Assembly: GCA_040954595.2 (NCBI GenBank)
Contig: CM082590.2
Coordinates: 2,356,001 to 2,420,000, forward strand
Source of the DNA: Balanoglossus misakiensis
Taxonomy: Eukaryota; Hemichordata
Reading direction: 5' to 3'
DNA: 64,000 bases
Shown here: in pieces, positions 53,231 to 63,375 of the stretch
Layout: the number at the start of each line of letters is the position of its first letter
How positions within the stretch are numbered: position 1 is the first letter of the stretch
Program-made: the position numbers and the translations under genes
The notes under the pieces: model-generated
The model's input: the letters and a program-made list of their open reading frames with translations, nothing else
The model's database searches: none
What the model was told of the DNA's origin: nothing

Positions 53231-53634
53231 TCCACTAGACTCTGTAGATCGACGGATAGCTGTAAAATTTCCATGGTTGCTTTTAAACAGCCTCGTTTAT
53301 TTACCGATTTCTGTTGTGAGGCGCAGAACACATAGATAGGCATATGTGCATAAGAAAGTTTTCCACTATAGACTCTGTAGATCGAGAGATAGTTCTAAAA
53401 TGTCCATGGTTGCTTCCAAACACAGCCTCGTTTATTTACCGATTTCTGTTGTGATGCGCATAACACATAGATAGGCCTATGCGCATAAGAACGTTTTCCA
53501 CTAGACTCTGTAGATCGACGGATAGTTCTAAAATTTCAATGGTTGCTTCCAAACAGCCTCGTTTATTTACCGAATTCTGTTGTGATGCGCAGAACACATG
53601 ATAGGACTATGCGCATAAGAAATTTTTCCACCAG

Positions 53635-54682
53635 ACTCTGTAGATCGACGGATAGTTGTAAAATTTCCATGGTTGCTTCCAAACAGCATCGTTTATTTAC
53701 CGAATTCTGTTGTGAGGCGCAGAACACGTAATAGGTCTATGCGCATAAGGACGTTTTCCACTAGACTCTGTAGATCGACGGATAGTTGTACAATTTCCAT
53801 GGTTGCTTCCAAACAGCCTCTTTTATTTACCGATTTCTGTTGTGAGGCGCAGAACACATGATAGGCCTATGCGCATAAGACATTTTTCCACTAGACTCTG
53901 TAGATCGACGGATAGTTCTAAAATTTCCATGGTTGCTTCCAAACAGCCTCGTTTATTTACCGAATTCTGTTGTGAGGCGCAGAGCACGTAATAGGCCTAT
54001 GCGCATAAGAAAGTTTTCCACCAGACTCTGTAGATCGACGGATAGTTGTAAAATTTCCATGGTTGCTTCCAAACAGCCTCGTTTATTTACCGATTTCTGT
54101 TGTGATGCGCAGAACACATAGATAGGCATATGTGCATAATAAAGTTTTCCACTAGACTCTGTAGATCGAGAGATAGTTCTAAAATTTCCATGGTTGCTTC
54201 CAAACACAGCCTCGTTTGTTTACACAATTCTGTTGTGATGCGCAGAACACATATATAGGCCTATGCGCATAATAACGTTTTCCACTAGACTCTGTAGATC
54301 GACGGATAGTTGTAAAATTTCCATGGTTGCTTTCAAACAGCATCGTTTATTTACCGAATTCTGTTGTGAGGCGCAGAACACGTAATAGGTCTATGCGCAT
54401 AAGGAAGTTTTCCACTAGACTCTATAGATCGACGGATAGTTGTACAATTTCCATGGTTGCTTCCAAACAGCCTCTTTTATTTACCGATTTCTGTTGTGAG
54501 GCGCAGAACACATGATAGGCCTATGCGCATAAGACATTTTTCCACTAGACTCTGTAGATCGACGGATAGTTCTAAAATTTCCATGGTTGCTTCCAAACAG
54601 CCTCGTTTATTTACCGAATTCTGTTGTGAGGCGCAGAGCACGTAATAGGCCTATGCGCATAAGAAAGTTTTCCACCAGACTC
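53635..54682. repeat. 654-bp tandem duplication (5 monomers)
   Basis: Bases 53,635-54,028 match 54,289-54,682 at offset 654, sharing 'cagcatcgtttattt', 'aataggtctatg' and the private 'cctcttttatttacc'. They differ at 'gcttcc' versus 'gctttc' (about 53,680/54,334) and 'ctctgtag' versus 'ctctatag'. Confidence 0.82.
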
Positions 54683-56435
54683 CGTAGATCGACGGATAGT
54701 TGTAAAATTTCCATGGTTGTTTCCAAACACAGCCTCGTTCATTTACAAAATTCTGTTGTTATGCGCTGAACACATACATATGCCTATGCGCATAAGAAAG
54801 TTTCCACTAGACTCTGTAGATCGACGGATTGTTCTAAAATTTCCATGATTGCTTCCAAACACATCCTCGATTATTTACAAAATTCTGTTGTGATGCGCAG
54901 AACACATAGATAGGCCTATGCGCATATGAACGTTTTCCACTATACACTGTAGATCGAGAGATAGTTCTAAAACTTCCATGTTTGCTTCCAAACAGCCTCG
55001 TTTATATGCGGAATTCTGTTTTGAGGCGCAGAACACATAGATAGGCATATGTGAATAAGAAAGTTTTCCACTATAGACTCTGTAGATCGAGAGATAGTTG
55101 TAAAATTTCCATGGTTGCTTCCAAACAGCCTCGTTTATTTACCGATTTCTGTTGTGAGGCGCAGAACACATAGATAGGCCTATGCGCATAAAAAACTTTT
55201 CAACTTTAGATCAACGGATAGTTCAAAAATTTCCATGGTTGTTTCCAAACAGCCTCGTTTATTTACCGAATTCTGTTGTGATGCGTAGAACACATACATA
55301 TGCCTATGCGCATAAGAAAGTTTTCCACTAGACTCCGTAGATCGACGAATAGTTCTAAAATGTCCATGGTTGCTTCCAAACAAAGCCTGGTTTGTTTACA
55401 AAATTCTGTTGTGATGCGCAGAACACATAGATAGGCCTATGCGCATATGAACGTTTTCCACTATACTCTGTAGATCGAGAGTTAGTTCTAAAATTTCCAT
55501 GTTTGCTTCCAAACAGCCTCGTTTATTTACGGAATTCTGTTTTGAGGCGCAGAACACATAGATAGGCATATGTGCATAAGAAAGTTTTCCACTATAGACT
55601 CTGTACATCGAGAGATAGTTCTAAAATTTCCATGGTTGCTTCCAAACACAGCCTCGTTTGTTTACAAAATTCTGTTGTGATGCGCAGAACACATATATAG
55701 GCCTATGCGCATAAGAACGTTTTCCACTAGACTCTGTAGATCGACGGATAGTTCTAAAATTTCCATGGTTGCTTCCAAACAGCCTCGTTTATTTACCGAA
55801 TTCTGTTGTGAGGCACAAAACACATAGATAGGCCTATGTGCATAAGAAAGTTTTCCACTATAGACTCTGTAGATCGAGAGATAGTTCTAAAATGTCCATG
55901 GTTGCTTTCAAACACAGCCTCGTTTGTTTACAAAATTCTTTTGTGATGCGCAGAACACATATATAGGCCTATGCGCATAAGAACGTTTTCCACTAGACTC
56001 TGTAGATCGACGGATAGTTGTAAAATTTCCATGGTTGCTTCCAAACAGCCTCGTTTATTTACCGAATTCTGTTGTGAGGCACAGAACACATAGATAGGCC
56101 TATGTGCATAAGAAAGTTTTCCACTATAGACTCTGTAGATCGAGAGATAGTTCTAAAATGTCCATGGTTGCTTCCAAACACAGCCTCGTTTGTTTACAAA
56201 ATTCTGTGGTGATGCGCAGAACACATATATAGGCCTATGCGCATAATAACGTTTTCCACTAGACTCTGTAGATTCGACGGATAGTTGTAAAATTTCCATG
56301 GTTGCTTCCAAACAGCCTCGTTTATTTACCGAATTCTGTTGTGAGGCGCAGAACACATAGATAGGCATATGTGCATAAGAAAGTTTTCCACTATAGACTC
56401 TGTAGATCGAGAGATAGTTCTAAAATGTCCATGGT

Positions 56436-56446
56436 TGCTACCAAAC
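56436..56446. other. Paralogous empty insertion site
   Basis: TGCTACCAAAC occurs once here in an uninterrupted monomer. Flanks on both sides align with the flanks of the 58.4-kb insertion (offset 1,979 on the left, 2,363 on the right). The difference, 384, equals the 373-bp insert plus one 11-bp repeat. Confidence 0.88.
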
Positions 56447-58414
56447 ACAGCCTCGTTTGTTTACAAAATTCTGTTGTGATGCGCAGAACACATATATAGG
56501 CCTATGCGCATAAGAACGTTTCCACTAGACTCTGTAGATCGACGGATAGCTATACAATTTCCATGGTTGCTTCCAAACAGCCTCGTTTATTTACCGATTT
56601 CTGTTGTGAGGCGCAGAACACATGATAGGCCTATGCGCATAAGAAAGTTTTCCACCAGACTCCGTAGATCGACGGATAGTTGTAAAATTTCCATGGTTGT
56701 TTCCAAACACAGCCTCGTTCATTTACAAAATTCTGTTGTTATGCGCTCAACACATACATATGCCTATGCGCATAAGAAAGTTTCCACTAGACTCTGTAGA
56801 TCGACGGATAGTTCTAAAATTTCCATGATTGCTTCCAAACACATCCTCGATTATTTACAAAATTCTGTTGTGATGCGCAGAACACATAGATAGGCCTATG
56901 CGCATATGAACGTTTTCCACTATACACTGTAGATCGAGAGATAGTTCTAAAACTTCCATGTTTGCTTCCAAACAGCCTCGTTTATTTGCGGAAATCTGTT
57001 TTGAGGCGCAGAACACATAGATAGGCATATGTGAATAAGAAAGTTTTCCACTATAGACTCTGTAGATCGAGAGACAGTTGTAAAATTTCCATGGTTGCTT
57101 CCAAACAGCCTCGTTTATTTACCGATTTCTGTTGTGAGGCGCAGAACACATAGATAGGCCTATGCGCATAAAAAACTTTTCAACTTTAGATCAACGGATA
57201 GTTCAAAAATTTCCATGGTTGTTTCCAAACAGCCTCGTTTATTTACCGAATTCTGTTGTGATGCGTAGAACACATACATATGCCTATGCGCATAAGAAAG
57301 TTTTCCACTAGACTCCGTAGATCGACGAATAGTTCTAAAATGTCCATGGTTGCTTCCAAACAAAGCCTGGTTTGTTTACAAAATTCTGTTGTGATGCGCA
57401 GAACACATAGATAGGCCTATGCGCATATGAACGTTTTCCACTATACTCTGTAGATCGAGAGATAGTTCTAAAATTTCCATGTTTGCTTCCAAACAGCCTC
57501 GTTTATTTACGGAATTCTGTTTTGAGGCGCAGAACACATAGATAGGCATATGTGCATAAGAAAGTTTTCCACTATAGACTCTGTACATCGAGAGATAGTT
57601 CTAAAATTTCCATGGTTGCTTCCAAACACAGCCTCGTTTGTTTACAAAATTCTGTTGTGATGCGCAGAACACATATATAGGCCTATGCGCATAAGAACGT
57701 TTTCCACTAGACTCTGTAGATCGACGGATAGTTCTAAAATTTCCATGGTTGCTTCCAAACAGCCTCGTTTATTTACCGAATTCTGTTGTGAGGCACAGAA
57801 CACATAGATAGGCCTATGTGCATAAGAAAGTTTTCCACTATAGACTCTGTAGATCGAGAGATAGTTCTAAAATGTCCATGGTTGCTTTCAAACACAGCCT
57901 CGTTTGTTTACAAAATTCTTTTGTGATGCGCAGAACACATATATAGGCCTATGCGCATAAGAACGTTTTCCACTAGACTCTGTAGATCGACGGATAGTTG
58001 TAAAATTTCCATGGTTGCTTCCAAACAGCCTCGTTTATTTACCGAATTCTGTTGTGAGGCACAGAACACATAGATAGGCCTATGTGCATAAGAAAGTTTT
58101 CCACTATAGACTCTGTAGATCGAGAGATAGTTCTAAAATGTCCATGGTTGCTTCCAAACACAGCCTCGTTTGTTTACAAAATTCTGTTGTGATGCGCAGA
58201 ACACATATATAGGCCTATGCGCATAATAACGTTTTCCACTAGACTCTGTAGATCGACGGATAGTTGTAAAATTTCCATGGTTGCTTCCAAACAGCCTCGT
58301 TTATTTACCGAATTCTGTTGTGAGGCGCAGAACACATAGATAGGCATATGTGCATAAGAAAGTTTTCCACTATAGACTCTGTAGATCGAGAGATAGTTCT
58401 AAAATGTCCATGGT

Positions 58415-58425
58415 TGCTACCAAAC
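58415..58425. repeat. Left 11-bp target-site duplication
   Basis: TGCTACCAAAC, the satellite sequence immediately left of the insertion. The same 11 bases follow the insertion at 58,799-58,809, while the paralogous empty site at 56,436-56,446 has them once. The duplication is 11 bp at most; 1-3 bases could be chance identity. Confidence 0.85.
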
Positions 58426-58436
58426 CATTCTCGCAA

Positions 58437-58491
58437 GCCAGAGCCGACCGTGTTTCCGCTCCGCGGAGCTACGCAAAAAACGGGCTCTGGC
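58437..58491. repeat. Imperfect inverted repeat (hairpin) near the left end of the insertion
   Basis: Outer arms gccagagcc (58,437-58,445) and ggctctggc (58,483-58,491) are perfect complements. At the centre is the perfect 12-bp palindrome gctccgcggagc (58,458-58,469). Between them a T-rich and an A-rich tract ('gtgttt' and 'aaaaaa') can pair partially. The whole can fold into one long stem with internal mismatches. Confidence 0.85.
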
Positions 58492-58554
58492 AGATTACAG
58501 TAGGGAACCCCGGAATTTAGGACGTAGACTAATGAATTATTCATGAGAAACGAC

Positions 58555-58680
58555 ATTGGAATTAGCCAATCAGTAGTCGTTTTATCGCGAGCTCTTCGGC
58601 TGCTGTCAGCTTTAAATCCGCCATTTTGCACTGTCATTTAAATAAGTTATGCAGTTTTATGAGACGGGCTCTCTGATTGG
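58555..58680. promoter_or_regulatory. Cluster of CCAAT boxes and a YY1-like site in the insertion
   Basis: ATTGG (58,555-58,559), CCAAT (58,566-58,570) and ATTGG (58,676-58,680) give three CCAAT boxes. The first two are arranged as an inverted pair, and CCAATCAG (58,566-58,573) is the exact complement of CTGATTGG (58,673-58,680). CCGCCATTTTG (58,618-58,628) fits the YY1 core CGCCATNTT. This density resembles metazoan proximal promoters. The motifs are short, so chance occurrence is possible and no activity is shown. Confidence 0.35.
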
Positions 58681-58771
58681 TTCCTTTGTCTGGCTGCTGG
58701 AACTGACGCTGGGATCCGCGAAAACCTTCCAAATCCACCACGGCCTGTTGGCGGTAGCGCGTAGCAGTTGC

Positions 58772-58794
58772 CGTAAACAGGTCGTGGTTTTACG
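58772..58794. repeat. Small inverted repeat at the right end of the insertion
   Basis: cgtaaa (58,772-58,777) and tttacg (58,789-58,794) are complementary with an 11-base loop, ending 4 bases before the right direct repeat. A stem this short may be chance, but it mirrors the hairpin at the left end. Confidence 0.45.
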
Positions 58795-58798
58795 ACGA

Positions 58799-58809
58799 TG
58801 CTACCAAAC
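58799..58809. repeat. Right 11-bp target-site duplication
   Basis: TGCTACCAAAC again, followed directly by normal A-type monomer sequence ('acagcctcg'). The downstream monomers match those after the empty site at 56,446, including the rare 'gctatacaat' (about 58,912 and 56,549). Confidence 0.85.
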
Positions 58810-61800
58810 ACAGCCTCGTTTGTTTACAAAATTCTGTTGTGATGCGCAGAACACATATATAGGCCTATGCGCATAAGAACGTTTCCACTAGACTCTGTAG
58901 ATCGACGGATAGCTATACAATTTCCATGGTTGCTTCCAAACAGCCTCGTTTATTTACCGATTTCTGTTGTGAGGCGCAGAACACATGATAGGCCTATGCG
59001 CATGAGACATTTTTCCACTAGACTCTGTAGATCGACGGATAGTTGTAAAATTTCATGGTTGCTTCCAAATACAGCCTCGTTTATTTACCAATTTCTGTTG
59101 TGATGCGCATAACACATAGATAGGCCTATGCGCATAAGAACGTTTTCCACTAGACTTTGTAGATCGACGGATAGTTGTACAATGTCCATGGTTGCTTCCA
59201 ATCAGCCTCGTTTATTTACCGAATTGTGTTGTGAGGCGCAGAACACGTAATAGGTCTATGCGCATAAGGAAGTTTTCCACCAGACTCTGTAGATCGACGG
59301 ATAGTTGTAAAATTTCATGGTTGCTTCCAAATACAGCCTCGTTTATTTACCGATTTCTGTTGTGATGCGCATAACACATAGATAGGCCTATGCGCATAAG
59401 AACGTTTTCCACTAGAGTCTGTAGATCGACGGATAGTTGTACAATTTCCATGGTTGCTTCCAAACAGCCTCGTTTATTTACCGATTTCTGTTGTGAGGCG
59501 CAGAACACATGATAGGCCTATGCGCATAAGACATTTTTCCACTAGACTCTGTAGATCGACGGATAGTTCTAAAATTTCCATGGTTGCTTCCAAACAGCCT
59601 CGTTTATTTACCGAATTCTGTTGTGAGGTGCAGAGCACGTAATAGGCCTATGCGCATAAGAAAGTTTTCCACCAGACTCTGTAGATCGACGGATAGTTGT
59701 AAAATTTCCATGGTTGCTTCCAAACAGCCTCGTTTATTTACCGATTTCTGTTGTGATGCGCAGAACACATAGATAGGCATATGTGCATAATAAAGTTTTC
59801 CACTAGACTCTGTAGATCGAGAGATAGTTCTAAAATTTCCATGGTTGCTTCCAAACACAGCCTCGTTTGTTTACAAAATTCTGTTGTGATGCGCAGAACA
59901 CATATATAGGCCTATGCGCATAATAACGTTTTCCACTAGACTCTGTAGATCGACGGATAGTTGTAAAATTTCCATGGTTGCTTCCAAACAGCCTCGTTTA
60001 TTTACCGAATTCTGTTGTGAGGCGCAGAACACATAGATAGGCATATGTGCATAAGAAAGTTTTCCACTATAGACTCTGTAGATCGAGAGATAGTTCTAAA
60101 ATGTCCATGGTTGCTTCCAAACACAGCCTCGTTTGTTTACAAAATTCTGTTGTGATGCGCAGAACACATATATAGGCCTATGCGCATAATAACGTTTTCC
60201 ACTAGACTCTGTAGATCGACGGATAGTTGTAAAATTTCCATGGTTGCTTCCAAACAGCCTCGTTTATTTACCGAATTCTGTTGTGAGGCGCAGAACACAT
60301 AGATAGGCATATGTGCATAAGAAAGTTTTCCACTATAGACTCTGTAGATCGAGAGATAGTTCTAAAATGTCCATGGTTGCTACCAAACACAGCCTCGTTT
60401 GTTTACAAAATTCTGTTGTGATGCGCAGAACACATATATAGGCCTATGCGCATAAGAACGTTTCCACTAGACTCTGTAGATCGACGGATAGCTGTAAAAT
60501 TTCCATGGTTGCTTCCAAACAGCCTCGTTTATTTACCGATTTCTGTTGTGAGGCGCAGAACACATGATAGGCCTATGCGCATGAGACATTTTTCCACTAG
60601 ACTCTGTAGATCGACGGATAGTTGTAAAATTTCATGGTTGCTTCCAAATACAGCCTCGTTTATTTAGCGATTTCTGTTGTGATGCGCATAACACATAGAT
60701 AGGCCTATGCGCATAAGAACGTTTTCCACTAGACTTTGTAGATCGACGGATAGTTGTACAATGTCCATGGTTGCTTCCAAACAGCCTCGTTTATTTACCG
60801 AATTCTGTTGTGAGGCGCAGAACACGTAATAGGTCTATGCGCATAAGGAAGTTTTCCACCAGACTCTGTAGATCGACGGATAGTTGTAAAATTTCATGGT
60901 TGCTTCCAAATACAGCCTCGTTTATTTACCGATTTCTGTTGTGATGCGCATAACACATAGATAGGCCTATGCGCATAAGAACGTTTTCCACTAGACTCTG
61001 TAGATCGACGGATAGTTGTACAATTTCCATGGTTGCTTCCAAACAGCCTCGTTTATTTACCGATTTCTGTTGTGAGGCACAGAACACATGATAGGCCTAT
61101 GCGCATAAGACATTTTTCCACTAGACTCTGTAGATCGACGGATAGTTCTAAAATGTCCATGGTTGCTTCCAAACAGCCTCGTTTATTTACCGAATTCTGT
61201 TGTGAGGCGCAGAGCACGTAATAGGCCTATGCGCATAAGAAAGTTTTCCACCAGACTCTGTAGATCGACGGATAGTTGTAAAATTTCCATGGTTGCTTCC
61301 AAACAGCCTCGTTTATTTACCGATTTCTGTTGTGATGCGCAGAACACATAGATAGGCATATGTGCATAATAAAGTTTTCCACTAGACTCTGTAGATCGAG
61401 AGATAGTTCTAAAATTTCCATGGTTGCTTCCAAACACAGCCTCGTTTGTTTACAAAATTCTGTTGTGATGCGCAGAACACATATATAGGCCTATGCGCAT
61501 AATAACGTTTTCCACTAGACTCTGTAGATCGACGGATAGTTGTAAAATTTCCATGGTTGCTTCCAAACAGCCTCGTTTATTTACCGAATTCTGTTGTGAG
61601 GCGCAGAACACATAGATAGGCATATGTGCATAAGAAAGTTTTCCACTATAGACTCTGTAGATCGAGAGATAGTTCTAAAATGTCCATGGTTGCTTCCAAA
61701 CACAGCCTCGTTTGTTTACAAAATTCTGTTGTGATGCGCAGAACACATATATAGGCCTATGCGCATAATAACGTTTTCCACTAGACTCTGTAGATCGACG

Positions 61801-63375
61801 GATAGTTGTAAAATTTCCATGGTTGCGACGGATAGTTGTAAAATTTCCATGGTTGCTTCCAAACAGCCTCGTTTATTTACCGAATTCTGTTGTGAGGCGC
61901 AGAACACATAGATAGGCATATGTGCATAAGAAAGTTTTCCACTATAGACTCTGTAGATCGAGAGATAGTTCTAAAATGTCCATGGTTGCTACCAAACACA
62001 GCCTCGTTTGTTTACAAAATTCTGTTGTGATGCGCAGAACACATATATAGGCCTATGCGCATAAGAACGTTTCCACTAGACTCTGTAGATCGACGGATAG
62101 CTGTAAAATTTCCATGGTTGCTTCCAAACAGCCTCGTTTATTTACCGATTTCTGTTGTGAGGCGCAGAACACATGATAGGCCTATGCGCATGAGACATTT
62201 TTCCACTAGACTCTGTAGATCGACGGATAGTTGTAAAATTTCATGGTTGCTTCCAAATACAGCCTCGTTTATTTAGCGATTTCTGTTGTGATGCGCATAA
62301 CACATAGATAGGCCTATGCGCATAAGAACGTTTTCCACTAGACTTTGTAGATCGACGGATAGTTGTACAATGTCCATGGTTGCTTCCAAACAGCCTCGTT
62401 TATTTACCGAATTCTGTTGTGAGGCGCAGAACACGTAATAGGTCTATGCGCATAAGGAAGTTTTCCACCAGACTCTGTAGATCGACGGATAGTTGTAAAA
62501 TTTCATGGTTGCTTCCAAATACAGCCTCGTTTATTTACCGATTTCTGTTGTGATGCGCATAACACATAGATAGGCCTATGCGCATAAGAACGTTTTCCAC
62601 TAGACTCTGTAGATCGACGGATAGTTGTACAATTTCCATGGTTGCTTCCAAACAGCCTCGTTTATTTACCGATTTCTGTTGTGAGGCACAGAACACATGA
62701 TAGGCCTATGCGCATAAGACATTTTTCCACTAGACTCTGTAGATCGACGGATAGTTCTAAAATGTCCATGGTTGCTTCCAAACAGCCTCGTTTATTTACC
62801 GAATTCTGTTGTGAGGCGCAGAGCACGTAATAGGCCTATGCGCATAAGAAAGTTTTCCACCAGACTCTGTAGATCGACGGATAGTTGTAAAATTTCCATG
62901 GTTGCTTCCAAACAGCCTCGTTTATTTACCGATTTCTGTTGTGATGCGCAGAACACATAGATAGGCATATGTGCATAATAAAGTTTTCCACTAGACTCTG
63001 TAGATCGAGAGATAGTTCTAAAATTTCCATGGTTGCTTCCAAACACAGCCTCGTTTGTTTACAAAATTCTGTTGTGATGCGCAGAACACATATATAGGCC
63101 TATGCGCATAATAACGTTTTCCACTAGACTCTGTAGATCGACGGATAGTTGTAAAATTTCCATGGTTGCTTCCAAACAGCCTCGTTTATTTACCGAATTC
63201 TGTTGTGAGGCGCAGAACACATAGATAGGCATATGTGCATAAGAAAGTTTTCCACTATAGACTCTGTAGATCGAGAGATAGTTCTAAAATGTCCATGGTT
63301 GCTTCCAAACACAGCCTCGTTTGTTTACAAAATTCTGTTGTGATGCGCAGAACACATATATAGGCCTATGCGCAT
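58801..63375. repeat. 1,579/1,609-bp tandem unit (12 monomers), nearly three copies
   Basis: Units run 58,801-60,379, 60,380-61,988 and from 61,989. Copies 1 and 2 are 1,579 bp apart. Copies 2 and 3 are 1,609 bp apart because copy 2 gained a 30-bp internal duplication. Copies 2 and 3 share 'tttagcgatttc' (about 60,665/62,274) and 'gaggcacagaacacatg' (about 61,077/62,686), absent from copy 1, so they are the most recent pair. Copy 3 changes subtype after 63,375. Confidence 0.86.
61797..61856. repeat. 30-bp tandem microduplication inside a monomer
   Basis: A 30-base segment from 'gacggatagttg' to 'catggttgc' occurs at 61,797-61,826 and again at 61,827-61,856. No other monomer in the window has it. 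It accounts exactly for the difference between the 1,579- and 1,609-bp periods. Confidence 0.93.

Larger units (their letters stand above)
1..58425. repeat. Satellite DNA array, left part (about 130-133-bp monomer)
   Basis: A head-to-tail array fills this whole stretch with no gene and no unrelated spacer. Each monomer can be read from 'ccatggttgcttcc' through 'cagcctcgttt', 'aattctgttgtga', 'gcgcagaacaca', 'taggcctatgcgcata', 'gttttccac' and 'ctgtagatcga' to 'gatagttgtaaaattt'. Measured examples are 133 bp (13,679-13,811 and 13,812-13,944), 130 bp (spacing of starts near 1,335 and 1,465) and 124 bp (2,120-2,243). Most copies retain NcoI (CCATGG) and StuI (AGGCCT) sites, and many retain EcoRI (GAATTC), so a restriction ladder of about 131 bp and multiples is predicted. 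Short open frames recur throughout only because the monomer repeats. The array starts before base 1. A eukaryotic satellite is well supported; its chromosomal location (centromeric, pericentromeric or subtelomeric) is inference. Confidence 0.97.
54645..58425. repeat. 1,980-bp tandem duplication (15 monomers), cut by the insertion
   Basis: Bases 54,645-56,446 match 56,625-58,425 at offset 1,980, becoming 1,979 after about 56,271 because the first copy has an extra T ('gtagattcgacgg'). Differences include 'gctgaac' versus 'gctcaac', 'tttatatgcgg' versus 'tttatttgcgg' and 'gagttag' versus 'gagatag'. Beyond the insertion the relationship resumes at offset 2,363 (56,438 to 58,801), proving that exactly 384 bp were added here. 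Confidence 0.88.
58426..58798. mobile_element. 373-bp non-satellite insertion, candidate non-autonomous mobile element
   Basis: This stretch has no similarity to the satellite and interrupts a monomer cleanly. It is flanked by an 11-bp direct repeat and is missing from the paralogous site 1.98 kb upstream, so it arrived after the 1,980-bp duplication. It has no long open frame of its own: the frames crossing it run into satellite and have no recognisable domain. I see no clear terminal inverted repeats, no poly(A) or simple-repeat tail and no tRNA-like A/B boxes. A 55-base imperfect hairpin lies near the left end and a small one near the right end. It also holds three CCAAT boxes and a YY1-like site. 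Options are a MULE-like or foldback MITE (such elements make 8-11-bp duplications), a tailless SINE, or a captured promoter fragment. Family not identified; orientation unknown. Confidence 0.75.

Noticed and set aside
56504-56893. Longest plus-strand open frame, 129 codons
   Set aside because: It is made wholly of three satellite monomers. It is open only because one monomer lacks a T ('gaacgtttcc') and neighbouring lengths happen to keep frame.
58305-58637. Minus-strand 110-codon frame across the left junction of the insertion
   Set aside because: It is half satellite and half insert, so it cannot predate the insertion. No recognisable domain is present.
58426-58798. Solo LTR or classical TIR transposon
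   Set aside because: The ends do not form a TG...CA pair with a 4-6-bp duplication, and I find no terminal inverted repeat beyond 3-6 chance bases.
58426-58798. SINE
   Set aside because: There is no A/B box, poly(A) or short tandem tail at either end. A degraded or tailless SINE is not fully excluded.
58649-58876. Plus-strand 75-codon frame across the right junction
   Set aside because: It runs from the insert into satellite, with no domain and no coding signal. I do not recognise it.
155-63046. Hundreds of short open frames (60-129 codons) on both strands with similar products
   Set aside because: They repeat with the satellite. Successive copies lie in different frames because the monomer is not a multiple of 3, many open at TTG within 'ggttgcttcc' rather than ATG, and both strands are open equally. 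No domain, codon bias or conserved start context supports coding.
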